From: an uncultured Salinimicrobium sp.
Lineage (GTDB): Bacteria > Bacteroidota > Bacteroidia > Flavobacteriales > Flavobacteriaceae
DNA: 11,040 nt
Reading direction: 5' to 3'
NCBI GenBank assembly: GCA_946887025.1
Contig: CAMPJY010000091.1
Coordinates: 1 to 11,040, forward strand
Part shown: positions 1-6,919 of the stretch, piece by piece
Layout of the letters: every line of letters begins with the position of its first letter
Position numbering within the stretch: the first letter of the stretch is position 1
Position numbers and translations under genes: made by a program
Notes under the pieces: model-generated
Database searches by the model: none
Told to the model about the DNA's origin: nothing
The model's input: the letters and a program-made list of their open reading frames with translations, nothing else

Positions 1-7
1 AGTAATG

Positions 8-454
8 TTAAGAATCCGGAATTTCAGGCTCCACCAGCTTTTTCAATTTTTCCAGCGATTCCTGCCAGCCGAGATAGCACATCTCCACCGGGATGATTTC
101 GGGTATCCCCTCCTGCAGCACTTTAAGTTCGGTGCCGACGGAGCCTTTCTGCAGACCGATGCTGGTGGTAATTTCCCCGGGTAGATTGGGATCGTCGAAG
201 CTGTCGACATATTTAATGAATTCGTTGGGCTTTATTTCAAGATACTCGCCATGAAATGATTGAGCATTCCCGGTACTGAAATTAATAAAGGTCATTTTAA
301 ATCTGCCGCCCACCCTGAAATCCATCTCCTGTACGGTGCATATGAATCCGTATGGCGGGAACCAGGAAGCCTGGGCATCGGGATCTGAAAATGCCCGGAA
401 CAGCTTTTCGGGGCTGGCTTTGATTACTCTGTGGAAGGATGCCTGATTTTTCAT
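8..454 (-). CDS. AHSA1/SRPBCC domain protein (distal gene of operon)
   Basis: 148-residue soluble protein of the START-like SRPBCC superfamily (AHSA1 / activator of Hsp90 ATPase homologue group). The sequence shows the family's N-terminal pattern, an ASPEKLFRAFSDP helix at about residues 13-25 followed by a W-F-P turn, then the GGRF strand at 49-52, a HGEYLEI strand near 68-74, and a closing GWQESLEKLKKL helix at 129-140. There is no signal peptide or membrane segment, so it should be cytosolic. Members bind hydrophobic ligands in a helix-grip fold, and the ligand cannot be read from sequence. It is the last of three minus-strand genes, 62 bases after the DoxX-like gene, and its stop lies at the window's left edge. 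A second SRPBCC gene opens the same operon, so the two may be diverged paralogues. Family assignment is firm; the biochemical role is unknown. Confidence 0.85.
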   Translation of the reverse strand: MKNQASFHRVIKASPEKLFRAFSDPDAQASWFPPYGFICTVQEMDFRVGGRFKMTFINFSTGNAQSFHGEYLEIKPNEFIKYVDSFDDPNLPGEITTSIGLQKGSVGTELKVLQEGIPEIIPVEMCYLGWQESLEKLKKLVEPEIPDS

Positions 455-516
455 TTTATTTTTGTTTTTACTGGTTCGAAATATTGTTTAGAAGACTTTA
501 TCCAGAGGCAGCGCGT

Positions 517-921
517 CTATCCCTCGACGTACTTGCTGCGCCGGGCGGTCCTGGCGGGATATATCTTTGGATTATAGATATAGGAAACAGCCAGGATGCC
601 CAATACCACCAGGGGCATGAGCATAAATCCGAGGTTTTTGTCTACCACCGCGTGACTGATGAAGGCAAAGACCAGATTGAAGGTCAGTCCCGCATAAGCC
701 CATTCCTTTAACCTGGCGGGTATGCCGGGAAGGGAGATGGCCGTTACGCCGAGAACCTTACAAATGATCAGGGTATAGGCAAAATAATCAGGATACCCCA
801 GAGGTTTGGTGCCTGCATTGGCGTATTCCGGCGCAAACAAAAGGGTGCCTAGGGGCATCAGCCCTTCCCAGAGGATCAGGATGATGGTTGCTGCCCAGAA
901 GATGATTCTGTTTTTCTTCAT
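517..921 (-). CDS. DoxX-like small membrane protein
   Basis: 134-residue integral membrane protein with four hydrophobic segments at about residues 6-28, 47-65, 74-92 and 97-117. The block from about residue 41 to 90 (LGYPDYFAYTL, then KVLGVTAISLPG, then LKEWAYAGLTFNL and an ISHA end) matches the conserved core of DoxX-like proteins (DoxX_2 type) of Bacteroidota. Relatives are inner-membrane proteins of mostly unknown function; some DoxX proteins are linked to quinone or thiol redox chemistry, but nothing here shows that. The ATG at 919-921 is 15 bases downstream of the preceding SRPBCC gene, which supports co-transcription. The C-terminus is short and basic (RTARRSK), consistent with a cytoplasmic end by the positive-inside rule. 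Family call is fairly sure, function open. Confidence 0.8.
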   Translation of the reverse strand: MKKNRIIFWAATIILILWEGLMPLGTLLFAPEYANAGTKPLGYPDYFAYTLIICKVLGVTAISLPGIPARLKEWAYAGLTFNLVFAFISHAVVDKNLGFMLMPLVVLGILAVSYIYNPKIYPARTARRSKYVEG

Positions 922-936
922 GATTTTAGATTTTGA

Positions 937-1362
937 TTATTGTTTATTGGATTCCACATACTTTCCAAAGTTGTTCAGGATCGCCTGCCAGCCCTGTTTC
1001 TGAAATTCAGGATCATTTTCTGTTTCCGCATCAAAGGTGGTGGCTACGGAAGTTTTCCCCTCCTGTTCCGCAAACAAGGTGGTAGCCCTCCTTCCGTCAC
1101 TCATGGTGTAGCTGATCTCCTTATTAGGTTCCACCTTGTTATAAATGCCTTCAAAATCAAAACCGAAGCTCCCATCCCGGGCTTCCATCCTGTTTTTGAA
1201 CCTGCCGCCTTCCCTGAGGTCGTTCTCGCTGCTGGGGCAATGCCAGCCGGGATCGGCAGTATTCCATTGCTGAATGTCTTCCGGAGTATTCCAGGCCTTC
1301 CAGACCTGCTCCACGGGCGCATCTACTAAGGCTTCGACTGTGATTCTTGGTACTTGTGTCAT
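937..1362 (-). CDS. AHSA1/SRPBCC domain protein (first gene of operon)
   Basis: 141-residue soluble SRPBCC/AHSA1-type protein. Visible family features are the APVEQVWKAWNTPEDIQQW segment at residues 15-33, GGRF at 52-55, a FEGIYNKVEPNKEISY strand pair at 70-85, and the terminal GWQAILNNFGKYVE helix at 124-137. It shares the domain architecture, but little close sequence, with the protein at 8-454. The ATG at 1360-1362 lies about 27 bases downstream of a good Bacteroidota -7 box (1389-1396), so this is probably the promoter-proximal gene of a three-gene transcript running to position 8. It diverges from the GlxA-type regulator at 1492, the likely controller by position. It could bind a small hydrophobic ligand or act as a lyase/cyclase-like member; I cannot choose. 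Confidence 0.85.
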   Translation of the reverse strand: MTQVPRITVEALVDAPVEQVWKAWNTPEDIQQWNTADPGWHCPSSENDLREGGRFKNRMEARDGSFGFDFEGIYNKVEPNKEISYTMSDGRRATTLFAEQEGKTSVATTFDAETENDPEFQKQGWQAILNNFGKYVESNKQ

Positions 1363-1374
1363 TGTTATTGGTTT

Positions 1375-1411
1375 TAAAGCTTATATACCAAAATTAATAC
1401 ACAAAGCTTTA
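1375..1411. promoter_or_regulatory. Inverted repeat TAAAGCTT / AAGCTTTA flanking the -7 box (candidate operator)
   Basis: A perfect 8-base inverted repeat has TAAAGCTT at 1375-1382 and AAGCTTTA at 1404-1411, separated by 21 bases and centred on the predicted -7 box. Each arm contains the palindrome AAGCTT, and a third AAGCTT lies at 1434-1439. The arrangement sits in the divergent spacer between the regulator gene and the operon it may control. Operator function is inferred; the repeat itself is directly visible. Confidence 0.4.
1389..1396 (-). promoter_or_regulatory. Candidate -7 promoter box for the SRPBCC/DoxX operon
   Basis: On the minus strand these bases read TAATTTTG, a full match to the Bacteroidota -7 consensus TAnnTTTG. 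The start codon of the first operon gene is about 27 bases downstream, giving a short leader. No TTG is present at the expected upstream distance, so the -33 element is poor. An AAGCTT-based inverted repeat (1375-1411) is centred on this box, which would suit repression or activation at this promoter. Confidence 0.45.
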
Positions 1412-1444
1412 GGCTGCCTGTTGTGAAAATGACAAGCTTAGGGG

Positions 1445-1472
1445 TTGATTATGCCAACAATTCATTATCTTG
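1445..1472 (+). promoter_or_regulatory. Candidate promoter for the GlxA-type regulator
   Basis: A TTG at 1445-1447 is followed after 18 bases by TATCTTG at 1466-1472, a near match to the Bacteroidota arrangement TTG-N17-23-TAnnTTTG that lacks one T. It would place the transcript start a few bases before the ATG at 1492 and downstream of the alternative GTG at 1423, which agrees with choosing 1492 as the start. The match is degenerate. Confidence 0.3.
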
Positions 1473-1491
1473 TTGCCTCATCTGTAATGAT

Positions 1492-2466
1492 ATGCTAATT
1501 TCCGTCTTTGCGCCCGAGTATGGAACTATTGAAGCCGTCACCCCGGCATTCAGGGCCTTTAATACTGCCAATGAATTCCGCAGCTCCCATGGCAAGGAAC
1601 CCGTATTTAAGGTAGAATATGTTGGGCTGAATCAGTATGTACCTGCGAACAACGGGGAATACACTATTAAAACTGACAGACTGCTTAAGGATGTGACCCA
1701 TACGGACCTGCTTATTATCCCCCCTACCTTTGGCGACACCGGCAAAGGGATCCGGGCCAATGCAGCAGCCATTCCTTACTTTAAAAAGCTATACCGGCAG
1801 GGTTCCAGTCTTGCCAGTCTGTGTGTCGGGGCCTTTCTTCTGGCTGAAACAGGCTTGCTCGATGGGAAAAAGTGCTCCACCCATTGGGCATATATAGATG
1901 AATTCAGAGCCAGATATCCTCAGGTGGAGGTGGAAGATGGGGCAGTGATCTCGGAACACGGGACTATTTACAGCAGCGGTGGGGCCAACAGCTTGTGGAA
2001 CCTGATCCTGTACCTGATAGAAAAGTTTTCTGAAAGGGAAACCGCCGTCATGATCTCCAAATATTTCGCCCTGGATATTGGGAGGGACAGCCAGTCCCAG
2101 TTTGCCATCTTCCGAGGCCAGCGAAACCATCATGACGAGGATATTCAGAAAGTACAGGATTATATTGAGGCCCACTATGAGGAAAAAATAACCATCGACA
2201 GCCTGGCGAAACTGATCCATACCAGTCGCAGGACCTTTGAAAGAAGATTCAAGGAGGCCACCAACAATACCCCCATCGAGTATCAGCAAAGGGTAAGGGT
2301 GGAAGCTGCCAAGAAATCCTTTGAAGCTTCCAGAAAGAATGTTTCGGAGATCATGTTTGATGTGGGATATAATGACACCAAAGCCTTCAGGGACATCTTC
2401 AGGAAGATTACGGGGCTTACGCCTATTGATTACCGAAACAAATTCGAGAACCTGCGGCCCGTATAA
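1492..2466 (+). CDS. GlxA-type transcriptional regulator (DJ-1/PfpI domain + AraC helix-turn-helix)
   Basis: 324-residue regulator. Residues 1-190 form a DJ-1/PfpI-like domain with the nucleophile-elbow motif SLCVGAF (Cys111) and the following GLLDGKKCSTHW block, as in GlxA-family proteins. In these the domain usually senses a ligand rather than acting as an amidase. Residues 215-320 form an AraC-type DNA-binding domain: first helix-turn-helix at about 235-255 (IDSLAKLIHTSRRTFERRF), second at about 284-305, ending in the conserved GLTPIDYR. The frame stays open upstream to a GTG at 1423 (347 residues), but the family's first strand begins at MLISVFAPEYG, the extra 23 residues look unlike protein, and a promoter-like pair lies between the two starts. 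I therefore prefer the ATG at 1492. It diverges from the SRPBCC/DoxX operon and probably regulates it. The ligand is unknown. Confidence 0.88.
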   Translation: MLISVFAPEYGTIEAVTPAFRAFNTANEFRSSHGKEPVFKVEYVGLNQYVPANNGEYTIKTDRLLKDVTHTDLLIIPPTFGDTGKGIRANAAAIPYFKKLYRQGSSLASLCVGAFLLAETGLLDGKKCSTHWAYIDEFRARYPQVEVEDGAVISEHGTIYSSGGANSLWNLILYLIEKFSERETAVMISKYFALDIGRDSQSQFAIFRGQRNHHDEDIQKVQDYIEAHYEEKITIDSLAKLIHTSRRTFERRFKEATNNTPIEYQQRVRVEAAKKSFEASRKNVSEIMFDVGYNDTKAFRDIFRKITGLTPIDYRNKFENLRPV

Positions 2467-2693
2467 GCTTTCATTGGCGTCCTATATCCGTGTCGCAATA
2501 TATTTAACAGCCTCTGCCTCAATAATTAACAAAATTAAGCTTAAATTGCTATACCCTACCCTCGATCGATCAAACGATTGATCAACTACTGCAATTTTCT
2601 GGAATCCCCCAACCTTAGTTCCCCAACTGCTGCCCCTTCCTACACAATTGAAAGCTTGAGTATGAATTTGGATTAACTATAATTCAGCACATT
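2467..2693. other. Intergenic spacer between regulator and kinase
   Basis: This 227-base AT-rich spacer has no credible gene. It holds the 10-base palindrome TTAAGCTTAA (2535-2544), a hairpin at 2564-2583, and AAGCTT sites at 2537-2542 and 2652-2657, with another overlapping the regulator's stop at 2465-2470. A TGAATTTG at 2663-2670 resembles a -7 box with one mismatch, but no TTG lies at a proper distance, so I do not call a promoter for the kinase. Confidence 0.6.
2564..2583. terminator. Hairpin GATCGATC-AAAC-GATTGATC, possible terminator or binding site
   Basis: Eight-base arms (2564-2571 and 2576-2583) pair fully on the plus-strand RNA with one G-U pair and a four-base AAAC loop. It lies about 100 bases past the stop of the GlxA-type regulator and upstream of the kinase. 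No U-run follows, so it is not a standard intrinsic terminator. It may instead be a protein site, since it contains TCGATCGA and TTGATCAA palindromes. Confidence 0.25.
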
Positions 2694-5630
2694 ATGGAAG
2701 ATATCAAGGAACCGGGTACCTACCCGGACACCTCCATGGAAGTTGTCAGGGAGCTGAAACGCAGGGAAGCGGAACTGGATCTCATTAAAAAAGTACAGCG
2801 GGGAATCTCGGCAAGGCTGCAGATGACGGAGATCTACACCATTGCAGGGGAAGAGCTGCGGCGATTCTTTGATGCCCAGGTCGTAGGCATAGGCACTTTC
2901 GATTTTGAAAAGGAAACAGAGGAATTCCAGTATCTGTTTGAAAACGGGGAGCTGCTTTCTCCCCCGCCCAGACCTATCCCCAGAACCAGGAAGATTCTGA
3001 TTGATACCAGAGAGATCATCCACTTCAATGAAAAGGTGAAGGAAAACTGGGACCTGTTAACGGGGGAAGACACCTCCGCAGTCCCGGGAACGGGGGAAGC
3101 CCGATCCGCGGTATATGTTCCCCTGCTTATCGACACCAATGTGATGGGGTATCTCACCATTCAGAATTTGGACCGGGAAAATGCCTTCAGCCAGAGTGAG
3201 GTTCGCGCCCTGGCCACCCTGGCTGACAGCCTGAGCATCGCCCTGGAGAACGCCCGGCTCTTCAGCGAAGCAGAACAACGGAATGCGGAACTGGCGGTAA
3301 TCAACAGTGTGCAGCAAGGCCTGGTGGCAGAAATGGATATGCAGGGCATCTATAACCTGGTAGGGGACTGCATCAGGGACCTGTTCGATTCTCAATGCAC
3401 CGGGATCAGTATCCTGGATTACGATACCCGTATGGAGCACCACCGGTATCTGTATGAAGACGGACAGAAGATCTTTGCTCCACCCAGGCCCTTCCATAAT
3501 ATTTTAAAACTCCTGGCAGAAAAAAATTCCATAGTCCTGGTCAATGAAAATATTCCCGCTTTTTTAGAAGGTCTCGGAGAGGAGTATAAATCGGTCGAAG
3601 GGACCAGGCATGCGAAATCCATGATTTTCGTTCCCCTGAAGGTCGGGGAAGTTTTAAAAGGTTACGTCACCATTCAGAATCTCGACAGGGAAAACGCCTT
3701 TTACGAGTCGGATGCACGTCTCCTAAGCACCCTTGCCAACAGTATGAGCGTAGCCCTGGAAAACGCCCGCCTCTATAACGAAACCGAGCAGCGAAATGCC
3801 GAACTGGCGGTGATCAATAGTGTGCAACAGGGGCTGGTGGCAGAAATGGATATGCAGGGCATTTATGAACTGGTAGGAGAACGGATCAGGGACCTCTTTG
3901 ATGCCCAAACTACCTCGGTGTGCACCTTCGATCACGAACAGGGTACAGAAACTTTCCATTATATTTTTGAAGATGGAAAACGACATTTTCTGGATCCCAG
4001 ACCCATCGATAAAATGAGGCAGCTCCTGATACAGAAAAAGGAACTGATCTATATGAACGAAAAGATCGACGAAAAATGGGAAGCTTTGACAGGCGAATGC
4101 CCATCTGATCTTCCGGGAACTAAAGTATCCAAATGTGCCCTGTATGTTCCAATGCTGGTGGGAGATAGCGTCAGGGGATATGTAAGTCTGCAGAATTTTG
4201 AACGCGAAAATGCCTTCAGCGAGGTGGATATCCGCTTGTTGAGCACCCTGGTAAACAGTATGAGCATTGCCCTGGAAAATGCCCGGCTTTTCAATGAGAC
4301 CACCCGGCTACTGGAAGAGACCGAACAGCATGCCACCGAGCTGCAGACGGTGAACAATATCAGTCACGCCCTGGTCTCGCAGCTGGAATTCAACCGCCTG
4401 ATACAGCTGATCGGGGAGCAGATGCGTACGACTTTCAATGCGGATATCGTTTACCTGGCGCTGTACGACAGAAAAAACAACCTCCTGAACTTTCCTTACT
4501 ATTACGGAGACACCTCTGGTTCCAGGCCCTTCGGAAATGGGCTTACCGAAAAGATCATTATAAATAAGGAACCCTTACTGGTAAACCAGGACTTGGCGGA
4601 AACCTATGAGAAAATTGAAGCTGTTAGACGGGGGAAATGGGTAGAATCTTACCTTGGAGTTCCAATCATCATTGGTGAGGAAGCCATCGGGGTCATCAGC
4701 GTGCAGAGCACCGAGCGGAAGAACAGATTTGCGGAAAGCGATCTGCGCCTCCTCAATACGGTAGCTGCCAATGTGGGGGTCGCCATGCAGAATGCGGAGG
4801 CCTACCAGAAACTCCAGGCCGCCCTGACCGACCTGAAGGCAGCGCAGGAGCAGCTGGTACAACAGGAAAAACTGGCTTCCCTGGGGCAGCTCACCGCGGG
4901 GATCGCACATGAGATCAAGAATCCGCTCAACTTCGTCAATAATTTTTCCGACCTGAACATCGAACTGCTCGGGGAGGTACGAGGGGAACTTCAGAAGATG
5001 GATCCCACTCCCGCTATAGAAGACATGCTGCAGACCCTTTCAGATGTCCTGGAGAACCTTGAAAAAATATATGAACACGGGAAAAGGGCCGACGGGATCG
5101 TGAAATCCATGCTGCAGCATAGCAGAGGTGGTAGCGGAACCCTGGAAAGCACCGACCTCAACAACCTGATAAGGGAATACGTCAACCTCGCCTTCCACGG
5201 AATGCGGGCCGGCAAAAAAGCCATTAACGTTTCCATAGACCTCGATCTGGATGAGGAGGTAGGCTGCGTTTCCCTGATCGGGGAAGACTTCAGCAGGGTC
5301 ATCCTGAACCTTTGCAACAATGCCTTCGACGCCATGAGAGAAAGATCAAACGCTGCCACAGCGCCGAAGGACTACCTTCCTAAGCTCAGGGTCCAGAGCA
5401 GGCGGGATCACGACACGGTTTTTATAGAAGTTGAGGACAATGGCTGTGGTATTTCAGAGGAGCTGAAGGACAAGATCCTGCAGCCTTTCTTCACCACCAA
5501 AAAAGGCACCGAAGGCACGGGTCTGGGGCTGAGTATCACCCATGACATTATCAAAAGCCATAAAGGCAGTTTGAATATAGTCACGGAGAAAGACAGGTTC
5601 AGTCGCTTTAGTGTCTCCCTGCCGGGGTAG
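2694..5630 (+). CDS. Soluble sensor histidine kinase with four GAF domains
   Basis: 978-residue hybrid of sensing and kinase parts with no signal peptide or membrane segment, hence cytoplasmic. Three closely related GAF modules start near residues 26, 198 and 369, each ending in a (YLTIQN/YVTIQN/YVSLQN)-(L/F)-(D/E)-RENAF strand and an ALENARL helix. A fourth, more divergent GAF spans about 548-706, and a coiled linker (707-728) leads to the kinase core. The phosphoacceptor box is AGIAHEIKNPLNFVNNFS with His739. The ATPase domain has N box NLCNNAFDAM (872-881), G1 DNGCGIS (915-921) and G2 GTGLGLS (941-947), all intact. It should autophosphorylate on His739 in response to ligands or redox state sensed by the GAF array. 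No receiver domain or response regulator lies in the window, so its partner is unknown. It sits 132 bases upstream of the porin-transporter operon on the same strand, but a functional link is only positional. Confidence 0.92.
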   Translation: MEDIKEPGTYPDTSMEVVRELKRREAELDLIKKVQRGISARLQMTEIYTIAGEELRRFFDAQVVGIGTFDFEKETEEFQYLFENGELLSPPPRPIPRTRKILIDTREIIHFNEKVKENWDLLTGEDTSAVPGTGEARSAVYVPLLIDTNVMGYLTIQNLDRENAFSQSEVRALATLADSLSIALENARLFSEAEQRNAELAVINSVQQGLVAEMDMQGIYNLVGDCIRDLFDSQCTGISILDYDTRMEHHRYLYEDGQKIFAPPRPFHNILKLLAEKNSIVLVNENIPAFLEGLGEEYKSVEGTRHAKSMIFVPLKVGEVLKGYVTIQNLDRENAFYESDARLLSTLANSMSVALENARLYNETEQRNAELAVINSVQQGLVAEMDMQGIYELVGERIRDLFDAQTTSVCTFDHEQGTETFHYIFEDGKRHFLDPRPIDKMRQLLIQKKELIYMNEKIDEKWEALTGECPSDLPGTKVSKCALYVPMLVGDSVRGYVSLQNFERENAFSEVDIRLLSTLVNSMSIALENARLFNETTRLLEETEQHATELQTVNNISHALVSQLEFNRLIQLIGEQMRTTFNADIVYLALYDRKNNLLNFPYYYGDTSGSRPFGNGLTEKIIINKEPLLVNQDLAETYEKIEAVRRGKWVESYLGVPIIIGEEAIGVISVQSTERKNRFAESDLRLLNTVAANVGVAMQNAEAYQKLQAALTDLKAAQEQLVQQEKLASLGQLTAGIAHEIKNPLNFVNNFSDLNIELLGEVRGELQKMDPTPAIEDMLQTLSDVLENLEKIYEHGKRADGIVKSMLQHSRGGSGTLESTDLNNLIREYVNLAFHGMRAGKKAINVSIDLDLDEEVGCVSLIGEDFSRVILNLCNNAFDAMRERSNAATAPKDYLPKLRVQSRRDHDTVFIEVEDNGCGISEELKDKILQPFFTTKKGTEGTGLGLSITHDIIKSHKGSLNIVTEKDRFSRFSVSLPG
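2769..4310 (+). repeat. Three tandem GAF-encoding repeats (~515 bp each) inside the kinase gene
   Basis: Units begin near 2769, 3285 and 3798, with periods of 516 and 513 bases. Units 2 and 3 are nearly identical in protein at their starts (AELAVINSVQQGLVAEMDM) and share a 29-base identical run (3319-3347 against 3832-3860), while the middles have diverged. Unit 1 is more distant. This is internal domain duplication, with units 2 and 3 being the younger pair. Confidence 0.75.
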
Positions 5631-5762
5631 GAACATTTACCGGGGAAGAACGCGATAATCGTGTCCTACATGAAATATATTAACAAACTTTTAATTTCCG
5701 GTTGCTCCGCAATTCGCCTCATTAAAATTAACTTGAAGAATGATATGTAAAAACCATAGCTT

Positions 5763-6896
5763 TTGAAGTCTCTTCAACCACTCTTTATCCTCTTTATTTT
5801 AAGCAGTTTCCCCTGCGCCTTCCTGCAGGCCCAGGAAACCCCTGAAGTCGATCTTGGAGGCGCACTGAGGTTCAATTACAACCTCTCCTCCTGGAAACCC
5901 GAACAGAAGAAAAGAGGCGGGGATTTTGGCTATGACATGTTCAGGATCAATGCGGTTGCAGCCTATAAAGGCGTCTATGTCAACGCAGAATTCCGCCACT
6001 ATTCTGAGTCCTTCGGGGGAGGCATGCTGAAACAGGGCTGGTTCGGCTATCGCTTCACTGAGACCGAGGAACTTCAGCTGGGCCTCACGCAGGTGCCCTT
6101 TGGGATCCAGCAGTACAATTCCCATAACTGGTTCTTCAACCTGGGATATTATATGGGGCTGGAGGACGATCACGATATGGGGATCAAATATTTGAGCCTG
6201 GGGGAACACCTGGAATGGCAGCTGGCCTACTTCAAGAATGCCGAGGAACTGAGGTTTGGGGATGTTTCCGCCGTCTCCCACAGCAGATATTCCTATGACG
6301 TGGCGGGTAACAATAAGGAAGTGCATCAGGGAAATGTGAAACTCGTCTACAAGTGGGGCGACAGTCTGCAGTCACGCCTGGGGACATCCGCCCAATACGG
6401 GGGACTCTACAACATCATCACCCAAAAGACAGGAAATCATTACGCCCTCGCCATCCACTACGAGGCGGATTACAACCTATGGAATCTGAAAACCGAAGCC
6501 ATGCTGGTTTCGCATAACCCGAGGAATCAGACCGGGAATTCAGAAGAAGTCATCACCATGGCTGCTTACGGGGCGCCTTATGAGGTCGCAGCCGATTTCA
6601 ATCTGTACACCTTTGCCATTGCCAGGAATGTTCCGGTGGACTGGGGCCCGATCTCGAACCTGCAGTTCTACAATGACTTCGGGTATATGCAGAAGAAGCA
6701 GGCTGCTTTCGAGGATTCCTTTATGAACGTCACCGGGGTCCTGCTCACGGCTGGAAACCTGTACACCTATATAGATTATGCCGCGGGCTATAATCACTCC
6801 TGGCTGGGAGGCAACTTCCTCGACGACTTTGCTGCGGGTAATCCGGAAGCCAGCTGGGAGGCCCGGTTCAATATAAACTTCGGATATTATTTTTAA
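5763..6896 (+). CDS. Outer-membrane porin-like beta-barrel protein (TTG start)
   Basis: 377-residue exported protein. Residues 1-23 are a signal peptide (KSLQPLFILFILSSF core, with likely cleavage before Gln24). The rest alternates short amphipathic strands rich in Gly, Tyr and Trp and ends in FNINFGYYF, the C-terminal aromatic typical of outer-membrane barrels. The stretch LGLTQVPFGIQQYNSHNWFFNLGYYMGLEDDHDMG (108-142, key elements LTQVPFG and LEDDHDMG) resembles Bacteroidota porins of the phosphate-selective O/P type, but the substrate cannot be told from that. The start is TTG at 5763: an in-frame TAG stands at 5757-5759, and the next ATG (5937) would delete the signal peptide. The BCCT transporter follows 23 bases after the stop, suggesting one operon in which this porin admits the transporter's solute. 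Confidence 0.8.
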   Translation: MKSLQPLFILFILSSFPCAFLQAQETPEVDLGGALRFNYNLSSWKPEQKKRGGDFGYDMFRINAVAAYKGVYVNAEFRHYSESFGGGMLKQGWFGYRFTETEELQLGLTQVPFGIQQYNSHNWFFNLGYYMGLEDDHDMGIKYLSLGEHLEWQLAYFKNAEELRFGDVSAVSHSRYSYDVAGNNKEVHQGNVKLVYKWGDSLQSRLGTSAQYGGLYNIITQKTGNHYALAIHYEADYNLWNLKTEAMLVSHNPRNQTGNSEEVITMAAYGAPYEVAADFNLYTFAIARNVPVDWGPISNLQFYNDFGYMQKKQAAFEDSFMNVTGVLLTAGNLYTYIDYAAGYNHSWLGGNFLDDFAAGNPEASWEARFNINFGYYF

Positions 6897-6919
6897 ATTG
6901 AAAGCAAAACCAACCAACC

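Noticed and set aside
439..711. Plus-strand open frame of 90 codons over the left operon
   Set aside because: It lies opposite the DoxX-like gene, has no family-like sequence and begins inside the SRPBCC gene. It is a shadow frame.
2321..2581. Second plus-strand frame overlapping the end of the GlxA-type regulator, as if from a frameshift
   Set aside because: The regulator's own frame is intact through the final GLTPIDYR motif, so no frameshift is needed; the extra frame is out-of-frame reading.
5631..5762. Promoter for the porin operon (TTG-N20-TAAAATTA around 5704-5733)
   Set aside because: The -7 match to TAnnTTTG is poor, so I do not call it, although a promoter somewhere in this spacer is likely.
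5763..5834. Porin signal peptide as a lipoprotein signal, because of Cys18
   Set aside because: The residues before the cysteine (S-F-P) do not fit a lipobox, and the protein reads as a beta-barrel with an aromatic C-terminus.
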